From NCBI RefSeq assembly GCF_014191715.1, contig NZ_JACHWY010000002.1, positions 186,001-250,000 of the forward strand: a stretch of 64,000 nucleotides of DNA. The letters are read 5' to 3'. Both the position numbers and the translations under genes were made by a program. This DNA is from Litorivivens lipolytica (GTDB taxonomy: Bacteria; Pseudomonadota; Gammaproteobacteria; Pseudomonadales; Spongiibacteraceae). The notes beneath the pieces are model-generated. The model made no database searches. It saw only the letters and a list, made by a program, of their open reading frames with translations, and had not been told where the DNA came from. Each line of letters starts with the position of its first letter. The stretch's first letter is position 1. Below are positions 1 through 11,187 of the stretch, piece after piece.

Positions 1-1215
1 CGCGAAAAACAACTGCCCCAGATTCTGTTTGGTGCGAGCAACGACGAAGCGATCCTGATGGTTGTCGTCGCGGTACCAGAACAAACCGAAGATCCAGTCG
101 ATGCCGCTGGTATTCTGCGAGGTAAACCGCAGTTCTGCATTGCGACCGACGCCGTTGATGTAGTTGTCGGTTTCAACGATCTGCACCTCGGTGCCATCGA
201 GATCGTTGTAGCGGTGCAGGCGGCGGCGCTCGACGCCACCGATCAGGTCCACGTCGATATTACCCAGCAGCCACAGGTCTTCCAGACTCCAGGTCAGGTC
301 GGTAACCACGCGGCTGCTCTTGTCATCCACTGGGCCAAAATCCTGATATTGCTGCGAGCGGACTTTTAACAGGTCGAGGGGCATCGGGGCGACGCCGAAC
401 TCGCGGTAGCGTTCGCTCTGCCGGGTGGAGATGGACGGGCTGGCAACCATATGCGCCTTGGTGCGCTTGTTATTCTTGATCGCATGCAATGCTAAGCGAA
501 GGTTCTCGTTGACGTAGCCCTCAATCATGCCGCGATAAAAATAGCGGGTGAAGCTCTCCGGCTCTTCATCGCCATCGGCCAATTCGTTATCGAGGTAGCC
601 GGTTTGTTCTTCCCACAGGCCGGCAAAGCGGGTGTTGATACCGTCGGCAACCGGTACGTTGATAAAGCTGCGTACCCGGCGATTGTCGTAAGATGCGGCT
701 AGCAGATCGCCGCCCACCTCCCAGTGATCGACCGGGCGCTGCCATTTAACATCGATCGCCCCGGCGGTGGCGTTGCGGCCATACACGGTACCGGACGGCC
801 CTCGAATCACCTCAATGGTTTGAATATCGTAAAACGGCTCGGTGGAATCTACGAAAAAGCCATTGATGTGGTAAGCCACGGGCGAGGTGCCGCCGAAGGC
901 CTTGCCAATACCGCGAATGGAGATATCGTTGCCCTCGCGGTCGTTACGCGAGACCAGTCCGGGGGTGATGTCGGCTAATTGCTCAAAGCCGTCGATATTG
1001 TTCGCCTTGAGCAGTTCGTCAGAAAAGGCGGAGACCGCCGCAGAGACTTCCTGCACCGATTCGGTCCGCTTGCTGGCCGTGACAAAAACTTCCTCAATCA
1101 TGGCAGTGGGCTTGTTCTGCTCGGGAGGCGTTTCGGCCGTCTGATCTTGGGCAAGCGCGTTTATCGAGAGCGTGCCTACCAAACAGGCCAGGGGGAAGCG
1201 GTTGTATGATGTCAT
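1..1215 (-). CDS. TonB-dependent receptor, 3' end beyond window edge
   Basis: The frame is open from an ATG at 1215 to the window edge (405 codons, no stop), so this is the N-terminal half of an outer-membrane TonB-dependent receptor. It starts with a signal peptide (about 22 residues, ending NALA-Q). A TonB-box-like EEVFVTASK stretch and a plug domain with ISIRGIG, IEVIRGPSGTVYGRNATAGAID follow. The start of the beta-barrel is present. The plug signatures are those of the carbohydrate/terpenoid/iron-type receptors common in marine gammaproteobacteria; the substrate cannot be told. The next gene upstream, on the same strand, is a DUF3089 hydrolase whose stop is 62 bases before this start, so co-transcription is possible. 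The barrel C-terminus is not visible. Confidence 0.9.
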   Translation of the reverse strand, partial: MTSYNRFPLACLVGTLSINALAQDQTAETPPEQNKPTAMIEEVFVTASKRTESVQEVSAAVSAFSDELLKANNIDGFEQLADITPGLVSRNDREGNDISIRGIGKAFGGTSPVAYHINGFFVDSTEPFYDIQTIEVIRGPSGTVYGRNATAGAIDVKWQRPVDHWEVGGDLLAASYDNRRVRSFINVPVADGINTRFAGLWEEQTGYLDNELADGDEEPESFTRYFYRGMIEGYVNENLRLALHAIKNNKRTKAHMVASPSISTRQSERYREFGVAPMPLDLLKVRSQQYQDFGPVDDKSSRVVTDLTWSLEDLWLLGNIDVDLIGGVERRRLHRYNDLDGTEVQIVETDNYINGVGRNAELRFTSQNTSGIDWIFGLFWYRDDNHQDRFVVARTKQNLGQLFFA

Positions 1216-1277
1216 GGGTAATATCTCTTTCTTATTATTCCAATGATAGTAAACCCTGCGGAGGCTGGTGCGCAAAA

Positions 1278-2351
1278 TCACGGTGCCTCTGACAGGTAGG
1301 CTTGGCTGCGCTGTTCCAGATTGCTTCGTATGTTCATCCAGAACAGATTGTAGTCGTAACTGTGGTAGCCCTTGCCGGGAAACAGAGCCAGTCCGTAGCC
1401 GCGGGCGGCGGGTTCTTCAATCCAGAGAATGCCGTCTTCGCAGCGTGCTCCGGTCTGGTGGCGGTCGGGGGCGTCCAGAAAATAGGGGCCGGTTATGGGG
1501 AGTGACCCAAGGTTGGCGTTTTTGTTAATAGCCACGCCATCGCGGCGCCAGGACAGCGGGTTTACACAGACCGGTTGCCCCTTATTCAGCCAGTGACTGC
1601 CATCGCCGCCTTCGGCCACGGCATTCCAGCTCAAGTAGCAGCCGGTGGCTGTGGGGCTATCGCAGACCGGCAAAAGACCCTTCAGTCGGGATTCTTCAAC
1701 GGTATTGCCGATCAGGTAGCCTGCTACAAAGCGCCTCGCATCCCGTGATCGCTGGGTATAAAGGTATTGCAGCAACGGCACCGCATGAGTGGTGCCTTGG
1801 CTGTGGCTGGCAATCAGGAAAGGGCGGCCCCGATTGTAGTGATCCAGAAAGTGGTCAAAAGCTCGCCGCACGTCGCTGAAGGCCAGTGAGCGCGCCTTTT
1901 CCAGATCATGCTGGCTCAGGGGTTTAACTTGCGCGCCTTGAGACATTTGGCGGTAGCGGGGGGCATACACTTTGGCAATGCCGTTATAGACCGCCGCCTG
2001 CTGGGGCAGCACACCGTAATCGGTTATAAGACGGGCCAGCCAGTTGCTTGTACTGCTATTCCATGCCCCGCCAATCAGGTAGCTGGTGGGGTGAATATAG
2101 AATACATCCATAACCGCATTGGCCTGACGATCTTCCAAACCGGTGCCAGCCGGCACCAGATCGGCATTGTCCTTGCGATCCGGGAGGGCAGCCCAATTGT
2201 CCGGGTCGTTGTAGTCCGGTGCTTCGGGGCTCTCTGTCGGACTAAAAGGTTTGCTGGGAGCTAGCCAGCCCGCGTAGAGATCGAGCGCTGTGGCAGGCGC
2301 CGCCATCAGGATGGTCAGCAAACTGATTATTAGTGCTGTTCCAGCTCTCAT
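1278..2351 (-). CDS. exported DUF3089 alpha/beta-hydrolase-like protein
   Basis: A 357-residue protein with an N-terminal signal peptide (hydrophobic stretch ending PATALD). The body carries DVFYIHPTSYL, an early conserved strand/loop of the DUF3089 family. It also has a lipase-type nucleophile elbow, SHSQG, followed by a long conserved C-terminal half with paired cysteines (CDS...GC). DUF3089 proteins have the alpha/beta-hydrolase fold; substrates are not established. I chose the ATG at 2351 because it follows a GAGG-type ribosome binding site and begins directly with the signal peptide; an upstream in-frame ATG at 2411 would add 20 hydrophilic residues. It may form a transcription unit with the TonB receptor downstream, which would fit uptake plus periplasmic ester cleavage; that is inference. 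Confidence 0.8.
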   Translation of the reverse strand: MRAGTALIISLLTILMAAPATALDLYAGWLAPSKPFSPTESPEAPDYNDPDNWAALPDRKDNADLVPAGTGLEDRQANAVMDVFYIHPTSYLIGGAWNSSTSNWLARLITDYGVLPQQAAVYNGIAKVYAPRYRQMSQGAQVKPLSQHDLEKARSLAFSDVRRAFDHFLDHYNRGRPFLIASHSQGTTHAVPLLQYLYTQRSRDARRFVAGYLIGNTVEESRLKGLLPVCDSPTATGCYLSWNAVAEGGDGSHWLNKGQPVCVNPLSWRRDGVAINKNANLGSLPITGPYFLDAPDRHQTGARCEDGILWIEEPAARGYGLALFPGKGYHSYDYNLFWMNIRSNLEQRSQAYLSEAP

Positions 2352-2596
2352 AAACACGCCTCGTTGAGACACTTTATTGTTATCAGTGCTGACACTAGCA
2401 CACTCTGTCATGGCTGGAGGATGTCGTGTTCGGCCAGATTCTGGTGTCAGAATGCATTGCCGGCGGCCGTTTCAAGCGCTTGTAATAGCAAAGTCGTACT
2501 TTTGTACATTTAGGGCTTTTGTCTTGCTGAGCAATGCGTTAGCCTGAGTTTCGGCCCGAATGTAAATAACGATAACAACGTGAAGCGGGGTGGTAT

Positions 2597-4963
2597 GTGA
2601 AGTGGAGTTGTCTGCGGCGTCGAGTGCGCCTTTTTAGGGTTGTTCTTACCGGAGTATTCCTCTGTAGCGGTCATACGTTGGCCGAACCGCGTGTGATCGA
2701 AGAGGTGCTGGTTACGGCCAACAAGCGCCTGGAGAGCTCTCAGGATGTGCCGCTCTCGATCTCGGTAGTCAACGGCGACTTTGTTCGCGAATCCGGTATT
2801 ACCGATGTGGGCGAAATCACTCGCTATATTCCCAACGTCAATTTTGATGCCTCGCTGGCGCTCTATACCACGGTGACCATTCGTGGTTTTGGTACGCCGC
2901 CGCTGGGCGTGGGCTTTGAACCTTCCATTGGGCTGGTGATCGATGATGTGCCCTTTGGTCGCTCTACCTTTACCCAGGATGCGGTATTTGATCTGGAGCG
3001 GCTTGAAGTCCTGCGCGGCTCGCAGGGCACCCTGTTTGGCAAGAATACCCTTGGCGGTGTATTTAATTTCCATACGGCGTCACCTACCGACACGCCCGAA
3101 GGCTATATCAGCTATAACCGGGTTGAGGACGTAACCACAGAAAGCGCCGAACTGGCGATCTCTGGCCCCCTGATTGGCGACAAGGTCCTGGGCCGACTGG
3201 CCTATCGCTATAGCGACGGCGATACGCTGGAGTTCAACAGCACCCGTAACGAGCAACAGACCCAGCGTGACGAGGGCTTGCGCATCAAGCTACTGTGGGA
3301 TGTCAGCGATACTCTCACGGCCAAGGTGAATTTGCTGCGCGCGGAGTCGATCACCAAGGGCTATACCCAGTCGCTCTACATTGCCAGCGAACGCAGTCTG
3401 GATGTTTTTCGTGAGTATGATCCACAGACCGAAGCGGACCCCTACGATCAGAATACCTCCACCGATGGCCTGACCTTGTCGGATCGCGAAACGGCTGCGG
3501 CTTCGTTGCAGCTTCTTTGGCAGACGCCGACCTTTTTTGGTTTGAACAATACCCAGCTCACCTCAATTCTGGCCTGGTCGCAGGTCAAAACCCCTTACGC
3601 GCTCGACGTTGACTACTCTCCGGTAAACCTCGTTGTGTTTAACGGCCCGCCGCGCGGTAACCCGTATTCGGCCCGCTCCCTTGAGTTTCGTTTTGACGCT
3701 ACCGCGCCGTCGTTTTTCGGGCTCGATGGCGAGGTGGATTTTGTCGTAGGTCTGTTCGGCCAGCGCTCCAAGGTCAATGTCTTTCAGGATATCGATGTCG
3801 ATCTCAATGGCCTGTTTGCCTTTGCCCGCGCGGGCGCCATTGTGCAAAACCAGCAGCTGCCCTTCGATCCGTTTTTGCTAGGGCTGCCAGTGGATTCCAA
3901 CGGTCTGATCATTGCCGGTGAGCGCGAGCGTTTTATCTCGGGAACCTCGGCTGAAACCGTTTCCTATGCGATTTTCTCGCAGTTGAACTGGGCTGCAACC
4001 GAAAAGCTGAGCGTTACCCTGGGGCTTCGTTATGGCGAAGACGAATCTACCGGACGCTCGTTTTCGGCCGTGGCTGAGGGAAACAGTTTGTCGGCGGGTT
4101 CGCTGCAGCAGGAGAGTTTCAGTGCGCCGGATCTGGAACGTCGCGAAACCAATGTTTCGCCAAAAGTGGCCGTGAACTATGAGGTCGTGCCGGACATCAA
4201 TCTTTATGCCACGGCGGTAAAAGGTTTTAAAGCCGGTGGTTTTGATTTTGCGCCACTTAACCCCAATTCGCTGGAATATGACGCGGAATCGGCTGTTACC
4301 TATGAAGTGGGTTTAAAGTCGCGGCTGCTCGGCGGCTCGCTGGTATTGAATGTGGCTGCCTTTGATTCAGAGGTGGAAGACCTTCAAATTCGTACCTTTA
4401 ATGGTGTCACGTTGGTTACGGATAATGCGCCGGAGTCAGAAAGCCGTGGCGCGGAACTGGATTTCTTCTGGTTGCCACCGCTGCAGGGCTTGAGCATTGT
4501 CGGTAGTGTGGGTTATCTGGATGCGATTTATAAAACCTTCCCCGATGGCCCGCCCATTTTCACCTCGGGTCAGGATGAGCGCCAGAATCTTGGTGGTAAA
4601 CCACTGCCTTATGCATCGGAGTGGAATGCGACCTTGTCGCCGCGTTATGAGTTCGGCTTTTTCGGTATGGATGAATTGCGTGCCAGCATTCGCTTAAATA
4701 TCAGCTACAACAACGGCCGTTTTCTGGATTCGGATATTGACCCCAATACCTATCAAGAAGGCACCACGCGTATTGATGCAGGCTTGGGTTTGCGCTCGGA
4801 AACAGGTGGCTGGTCGCTAAACTTTAACGCCAAAAACCTGACCAAAGAACAGGATGCCCTGCTGATTCTCGACCAGCCCTTGCTGCCCGGGAATTACACC
4901 ATGACACCCTATCCGGATCAGACCATATACCAGCTTGGTCTGCGATGGGATTTCGGCGGCTGA
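2597..4963 (+). CDS. TonB-dependent receptor
   Basis: A 788-residue outer-membrane receptor. The start is GTG at 2597, preceded by a GGGG-type Shine-Dalgarno. The N-terminus is a signal peptide (VVLTGVFLCSGHTLA) followed by the TonB-box-like EEVLVTANKR. The plug carries SISVV, VTIRGFG and LEVLRGSQGTLFGKNTLGG; the barrel includes the typical NLYATAVKGFKAGGF and ends LRWDFGG, an atypical end because most barrels finish on an aromatic residue. The substrate is unknown; no Fur box is evident upstream, so iron transport is not specially indicated. It converges with the MDR oxidoreductase gene, the two stops lying only 13 bases apart. Confidence 0.9.
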   Translation: MKWSCLRRRVRLFRVVLTGVFLCSGHTLAEPRVIEEVLVTANKRLESSQDVPLSISVVNGDFVRESGITDVGEITRYIPNVNFDASLALYTTVTIRGFGTPPLGVGFEPSIGLVIDDVPFGRSTFTQDAVFDLERLEVLRGSQGTLFGKNTLGGVFNFHTASPTDTPEGYISYNRVEDVTTESAELAISGPLIGDKVLGRLAYRYSDGDTLEFNSTRNEQQTQRDEGLRIKLLWDVSDTLTAKVNLLRAESITKGYTQSLYIASERSLDVFREYDPQTEADPYDQNTSTDGLTLSDRETAAASLQLLWQTPTFFGLNNTQLTSILAWSQVKTPYALDVDYSPVNLVVFNGPPRGNPYSARSLEFRFDATAPSFFGLDGEVDFVVGLFGQRSKVNVFQDIDVDLNGLFAFARAGAIVQNQQLPFDPFLLGLPVDSNGLIIAGERERFISGTSAETVSYAIFSQLNWAATEKLSVTLGLRYGEDESTGRSFSAVAEGNSLSAGSLQQESFSAPDLERRETNVSPKVAVNYEVVPDINLYATAVKGFKAGGFDFAPLNPNSLEYDAESAVTYEVGLKSRLLGGSLVLNVAAFDSEVEDLQIRTFNGVTLVTDNAPESESRGAELDFFWLPPLQGLSIVGSVGYLDAIYKTFPDGPPIFTSGQDERQNLGGKPLPYASEWNATLSPRYEFGFFGMDELRASIRLNISYNNGRFLDSDIDPNTYQEGTTRIDAGLGLRSETGGWSLNFNAKNLTKEQDALLILDQPLLPGNYTMTPYPDQTIYQLGLRWDFGG

Positions 4964-4972
4964 GCCGCCGAA
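4952..4972. terminator. perfect hairpin with a stop codon as its loop
   Basis: A nine-base-pair GC-rich stem (TTCGGCGGC / GCCGCCGAA) has the receptor's TGA stop codon (4961-4963) as its three-base loop. The stem lies between two convergent genes, ending five bases before the last codon of the oxidoreductase. There is no T-tract on either side, so this is at best a weak bidirectional terminator or an mRNA 3'-end stabiliser. Confidence 0.45.
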
Positions 4973-4976
4973 GGGC

Positions 4977-6113
4977 TTACAAGGTCGGGTTGATCAGAAA
5001 CTTCTGGCCGGTTGCCTGCTTGCTGTACTCGGCAACCACCTCGGCCTTGAGGGCGTCGGTCAGCGAAATTTCATCGCTGTAGTGGCTGGCGAACGTGGTG
5101 GTCAGTTCATCGGCCACACGCTTTTGCAGCTGCTGGGTTTTCTCCGGTCCAACCTTCTGAATAAAGGGCGTCAGCAACCAGGCATTCACACCCCAGCTGA
5201 AACCGAAGTTGCGGTTGATCACCGTAGGCGACAGATCGAGGCTGCCGTATACGTAGAGTTGTTTAAAGGTGTTGGAGCCGTAGGGTCCGGGCAGTTCGGT
5301 GTCTTTCAGCGCGGCCTTTTCCATACAGGTCAGAATGCGGCTGCCCAGATCGCCGCCGCCAATCGCGTCAAAGGCAACGTAGGCTCCGGTCGCTTCGATA
5401 GCAGCGGTCAAGTCGCGAGAGAAGTTCTCGTCATTTGAATTAAGCACATATTTCGCGCCCTGCGATTTCAGTAGCTCAACTTGTTCCGGTTTGCGCACGA
5501 TATTAACCAGATCGATGCCGTCGTTCAGGCAGATACGGTTCAGCATCTGACCGAGGTTGGAGGCAGCGGCGGTGTGCACAATCGCTTTGAAGCCTTCGCT
5601 GCGCATGGTTTCCACAAAGCCGAGCGCGGTCAGCGGGTTTACAAAACAGGACGCGCCATCGCGAGCGCTGGTGCCTTCGTTCAGGGGCATGCACTGCATC
5701 ACGTTGACCTTGCGGTACTGGCAGTAGAGGGCGCCATCCATAACGGCAACGGTTTTGCCGAGCAGGGCCTGAGCGGCTTTGCTGGAACCCGCTTTAACCA
5801 CGATGCCGGCCCCTTCATTGCCCATTGCCAGCGGTTTGCCAATGCGCGGTTTAACGCGGCTTTCCAGTCCAGGTCGAACCTTGGCGGTATAGACCGTGTC
5901 AGCGCCGGTACCTGTGGTTTTACCGGTACTCACATCGGCAGGTGCGATCAGAGTGGCCTGATCGGAGGGGTTGATCGGTGTGGCTTCAATGCGTACCACC
6001 ACTTCATCGTCGCCGGGTTCCGGTACTGGCGACTCCTTAAGCAACAGTTGCAGGTTTCCGTCTTCAGTAACCAGTGAGCGCAGGCTGAGCGCGGTTTGCG
6101 GTACGTTTTCCAT
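4977..6113 (-). CDS. MDR-family zinc-type alcohol dehydrogenase/quinone oxidoreductase-like protein
   Basis: A 378-residue cytoplasmic medium-chain dehydrogenase/reductase. The GroES-like N-terminal half has PxPxPxxxEVVVRIEATPINPSDQ and GNEGAG, followed by a Rossmann domain. The nucleotide-binding turn is AAASNLGQM rather than the usual GxGxxG, as in several quinone oxidoreductase branches. The zinc ligands of true alcohol dehydrogenases are not evident, which favours an NADPH-dependent reductase. The ATG at 6113 was chosen because it follows a GGAG ribosome binding site eight bases away and matches the family start; the longer open frame upstream has no family-like sequence. The physiological substrate is unknown. 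It is transcribed away from katG across a 383-base region. Confidence 0.78.
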   Translation of the reverse strand: MENVPQTALSLRSLVTEDGNLQLLLKESPVPEPGDDEVVVRIEATPINPSDQATLIAPADVSTGKTTGTGADTVYTAKVRPGLESRVKPRIGKPLAMGNEGAGIVVKAGSSKAAQALLGKTVAVMDGALYCQYRKVNVMQCMPLNEGTSARDGASCFVNPLTALGFVETMRSEGFKAIVHTAAASNLGQMLNRICLNDGIDLVNIVRKPEQVELLKSQGAKYVLNSNDENFSRDLTAAIEATGAYVAFDAIGGGDLGSRILTCMEKAALKDTELPGPYGSNTFKQLYVYGSLDLSPTVINRNFGFSWGVNAWLLTPFIQKVGPEKTQQLQKRVADELTTTFASHYSDEISLTDALKAEVVAEYSKQATGQKFLINPTL

Positions 6114-8725
<2,612 letters not shown>

Positions 8726-8782
8726 TCGCAGGGTTTTAACTGGATTGTTGTAGCTGAATAGTTGCGCCATCCAGGTCTCGTG

Positions 8783-8810
8783 AAGGGCTCCCATTGGGAG
8801 CCCTTTTTTT
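8783..8810 (+). terminator. rho-independent terminator of katG
   Basis: A ten-base-pair perfect stem (AAGGGCTCCC / GGGAGCCCTT) has a three-base loop and runs into seven Ts. It lies 57 bases after the katG stop. Confidence 0.92.
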
Positions 8811-8842
8811 GTGAGATCTGCGTGGTCGGGGCTGAGAGAGGG

Positions 8843-9355
8843 TTAACTTCTGCACGAGCCCGGCAGATAAGAATCGTCTACAGGGTTCACGCTGGCCGGC
8901 CCGCACCGCCACTTATTAATAGACTTGCCTCCGTCTGTACTTCCATTTAGTGGTGCACCTTCGACAAGCGGTGTGAACTGGATTGAATTGCTGGTTGCCG
9001 ACGTTCCGATTCCGAGTGTGGAGTGATTTCCGACAATTGTGATGACCCCGTTGGCATCTACGCTACCTGATGCAACGTAGCGGGTGGGAGCAATATCGCA
9101 GCCATTCAGCAAGGACGACGAAACGTCGGAGTTACCGCCATGATTAACATGGACAATATCGACGATGTCATTTTTGCAGGCTGAAGCGGCGAGTATGAGC
9201 TCGCTCATCTTTGAGCGGGTACTCATGCCGCCAACCGCTGGAATTGCAATCGAGGCAAGTATCCCGATGATCGCCACCACGCTGAGCAACTCGACTAAAG
9301 TAAAACCCGAAGGGGAAATATAGGAGGGACTTTTTGCTACTTTCTGATCGTACAT
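8843..9355 (-). CDS. type IV pilin-like protein (orphan prepilin)
   Basis: A 170-residue prepilin. A 17-residue leader ends in Gly17 before FTLVELLSVVAIIGILASIAIP, the class III signal recognised by the PilD prepilin peptidase, with Glu at mature position 5. A hydrophobic alpha-helix follows, then a globular domain rich in Ser, Thr and Gly. Two cysteines near the C-terminus (KWRCGP...PGSCRS) could form the D-region disulfide typical of type IVa major pilins. No pilus assembly genes are near, so the gene stands alone. It could be a major pilin, a minor pilin or a type II secretion pseudopilin; length and the C-terminal disulfide favour a PilA-type subunit. Its stop faces the katG terminator. 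Confidence 0.85.
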   Translation of the reverse strand: MYDQKVAKSPSYISPSGFTLVELLSVVAIIGILASIAIPAVGGMSTRSKMSELILAASACKNDIVDIVHVNHGGNSDVSSSLLNGCDIAPTRYVASGSVDANGVITIVGNHSTLGIGTSATSNSIQFTPLVEGAPLNGSTDGGKSINKWRCGPASVNPVDDSYLPGSCRS

Positions 9356-9670
9356 GACGGCACACCAGTGGGTCTTGTGAACACGAGATCAAGCAAATGT
9401 TGATACGCAAACCCTAACGCCGCAGCGGGCCGCGCGTATATATGGGAATACCGAATACGGTGTTGCGCTCCTGCTGCACGGAAAGTGTTATGTGTGAAAG
9501 AGTGGTGGTGAGAATTGCTCAATGAGAGTGGTGGCGAGTGGCGGAATCATCAAAACAGCCTCAGGGCTGTTTTGACCCTTCGGGCTTCGCGCTATCGCGC
9601 TCGCATCAAATTGCGGCGCAATTTGTCGAGCCAGACTGGTGGTTCTCATCCGCCTGCGGACGCCAGATAC
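9356..9670. other. intergenic region between pilin gene and tRNA terminator
   Basis: No supported gene. The first half presumably holds the pilin promoter (minus strand); the second half is rich in short perfect palindromes (9551-9625). Confidence 0.5.
9551..9625. repeat. cluster of short perfect palindromes beside tRNA-Phe
   Basis: CAAAACAGCC-TCAG-GGCTGTTTTG (9551-9574, ten-base-pair stem) and CAAATTGC-GGC-GCAATTTG (9607-9625, eight-base-pair stem) flank CTTCGGGCTTCGCGCTATCGCGCTCGC, itself made of CG-rich short inverted repeats. This looks like a REP/intergenic palindromic element rather than a gene; only one copy is seen in this window. Confidence 0.6.
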
Positions 9671-9700
9671 AAAAAAGCCCCACCGAATGGTGAGGCTTTA
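9671..9700 (-). terminator. rho-independent terminator of tRNA-Phe
   Basis: Read on the minus strand: AAGCCTCACC, ATTC loop, GGTGGGGCTT, then a T-run. The hairpin begins about ten bases after the encoded CCA of the tRNA. Confidence 0.85.
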
Positions 9701-9706
9701 TTTGTA

Positions 9707-9782
9707 TGGTGCCCAGAGGCGGAATCGAACCACCGACACGGGGATTTTCAATCCCCTGCTCTACCGACTGAGCTATCTGGGC
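9707..9782 (-). tRNA. tRNA-Phe (GAA anticodon)
   Basis: A 76-base tRNA on the minus strand that begins GCCCAGATAGCTCAG and ends GGGCACCA, with CCA encoded. The seven-base-pair acceptor stem is GCCCAGA/TCTGGGC. The D-loop has AGCTCAGTCGGTAGAGC. The anticodon stem GGGGA/TCCCC holds the loop TTGAAAA, anticodon GAA. The T-arm is GTGTCGGTGGTTCGATTCCGCC. Confidence 0.98.
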
Positions 9783-9819
9783 GTGTCGCAAAAAGGGTGC
9801 TGACTTTGCGAAGGCGCGT

Positions 9820-9848
9820 ATTAAACCTGTTCAGGTTTGCAGAGTCAA
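9820..9848 (-). promoter_or_regulatory. sigma70 promoter of tRNA-Phe
   Basis: On the minus strand, TTGACT (9848-9843), a 17-base spacer and TTTAAT (9825-9820) lie about 40 bases upstream of the tRNA 5' end. The -10 is followed by a GC-rich discriminator (ACGCGCC), as is usual for stringently controlled stable-RNA promoters. Confidence 0.65.
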
Positions 9849-9854
9849 GGGGAC

Positions 9855-10127
9855 TTACTCACTCGGCGGTACATAGCCTTCGGCTTTGTCGTAATCCTCG
9901 CCGGCGAAGAATTTTTCCATCTCGGCCTGCAAGTATTTGCGGGCATCCGGGTCCATCATGGAAAGCTGCTTTTCGTTGATCAGCATGGTTTGGTGGGTTT
10001 GCCATTCTTCCCAGGCTTTCTTGGAGACATTGTCGTAGATGTCCTGACCGCGCGGACCGGGGAAGGGCGGGGCTGTCAGGCCGTCGAGTTCCTGCTGATA
10101 TTTGCGGCAATGGACTTTGCGGGTCAT
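9855..10127 (-). CDS. yggX: probable Fe(2+)-trafficking / oxidative damage protection protein
   Basis: A 90-residue YggX family protein, the usual length. The family N-terminal motif [12 protein letters not shown]...PGP with the single conserved cysteine (Cys7) is intact, as is the central [19 protein letters not shown] helix. YggX protects iron-sulfur proteins from oxidative damage and has been linked to iron traffic in the cytoplasm. It begins four bases after the mutY stop, so it is the last gene of the panM-mutY-yggX operon. The link to MutY, itself an iron-sulfur enzyme repairing oxidised DNA, is a conserved gammaproteobacterial neighbourhood. The palindrome AAACCTG-TT-CAGGTTT at 9823-9838 could act as a weak terminator. 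Confidence 0.95.
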   Translation of the reverse strand: MTRKVHCRKYQQELDGLTAPPFPGPRGQDIYDNVSKKAWEEWQTHQTMLINEKQLSMMDPDARKYLQAEMEKFFAGEDYDKAEGYVPPSE

Positions 10128-10131
10128 GAGG

Positions 10132-11187
10132 TCACTTTTTGATCAGTTGCTTGAGCAGTTTCTGTACCGGGGCGGCAAGACCAACCTCGGGCGTTGAGGG
10201 GCTGTTATACCAGAGGCGTTGGTCACCTTCCATGATCTGTGCCGGCACTGACGCCAGCTTGAGGTGGATCGGGTGAATATCCAAATGATAGTGACTGAAG
10301 GTGTGGCGGAGCACTGGCATCGTTTTGCTTTTGCTTTCAACACCGAAACGCTGGAGGGCAGCGTCTTCGGCGGATTCTTCGATAGCGACTTCCGGCAAGC
10401 TCCACAGGCCGCCCCAAATCCCTTGTGCGGGACGCTGTTCCAGCAGGATCTGCTGGCCGGGCGCTTCGATGATCAGCATTTGTACGGCTTTGACGGGAAG
10501 GGCTTTCTTGGGCTTTTTGCCCGGGAAATTGGCTTGTGTGCCCTCGGCTTTGGCAATGCAGTCTTCTGCGACCGGGCAGTGGTCGCAGTCGGGTTTACTG
10601 CGAGTGCAGAGGGTGGCGCCGAGATCCATTATGGCTTGTGAATAGGCGGCAGGGCGCTTTTTGGGTGTGGTGGCTTCCGAGGCCTCCCACAGCGCTTTCA
10701 GGGTGGCGGCTTCGCCGGGCCAGCCGGCTATGGCCCGGTGGCGAGCGAGTACTCGCTTTACATTGCCATCCAGAATCGGAGCCCGCTTTTTGAAGGCGAT
10801 GGAGATAATGGCGCCCGCGGTGGATTTGCCCACGCCCGGGAGCTTCTCCATTTCCTCGACCGTATCGGGGAATTCGCCGCCCAGTTCATCCACCACGAAT
10901 TGCGCGGCTTTGTGCAGGTTGCGGGCACGGGCGTAGTAGCCGAGGCCGGCCCAGTGGTGCAATACCTGATCTATCGGTGCCCGGGCGAGGCGCTGCGCGG
11001 TGGGGAAGCTCTTCATAAACGCCAGGTAATACGGAATGACCGTATTGACCTGAGTTTGCTGCAGCATGATCTCGGAAACCCACACGCGGTAGGGGTTAAT
11101 ATCCTGCTGCCAGGGTAAATCCTTGCGGCCGTGCCGATCGAACCAGTTGAGTAAACGGTCGGCGAACGAGGGCGTTACGGCCGCCAT
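10132..11187 (-). CDS. mutY: A/G-specific adenine DNA glycosylase
   Basis: A 351-residue MutY, which removes adenine mispaired with 8-oxoguanine or guanine. The helix-hairpin-helix glycosylase core contains [12 protein letters not shown] with the catalytic Glu, and [12 protein letters not shown] (hairpin-helix). The [4Fe-4S] cluster motif [17 protein letters not shown] follows. The C-terminal NUDIX-like 8-oxoG recognition domain is present ([28 protein letters not shown]). Length matches the family. Its start overlaps the end of the upstream panM by 13 bases, and yggX follows after four bases, so translation is probably coupled across the three genes. Confidence 0.97.
   Translation of the reverse strand: MAAVTPSFADRLLNWFDRHGRKDLPWQQDINPYRVWVSEIMLQQTQVNTVIPYYLAFMKSFPTAQRLARAPIDQVLHHWAGLGYYARARNLHKAAQFVVDELGGEFPDTVEEMEKLPGVGKSTAGAIISIAFKKRAPILDGNVKRVLARHRAIAGWPGEAATLKALWEASEATTPKKRPAAYSQAIMDLGATLCTRSKPDCDHCPVAEDCIAKAEGTQANFPGKKPKKALPVKAVQMLIIEAPGQQILLEQRPAQGIWGGLWSLPEVAIEESAEDAALQRFGVESKSKTMPVLRHTFSHYHLDIHPIHLKLASVPAQIMEGDQRLWYNSPSTPEVGLAAPVQKLLKQLIKK

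Noticed and set aside
1233-1248. TATTATT-CC-AATGATA as a Fur box before the first TonB receptor
   Set aside because: Imperfect inverted repeat too far from the Fur consensus; not enough to call.
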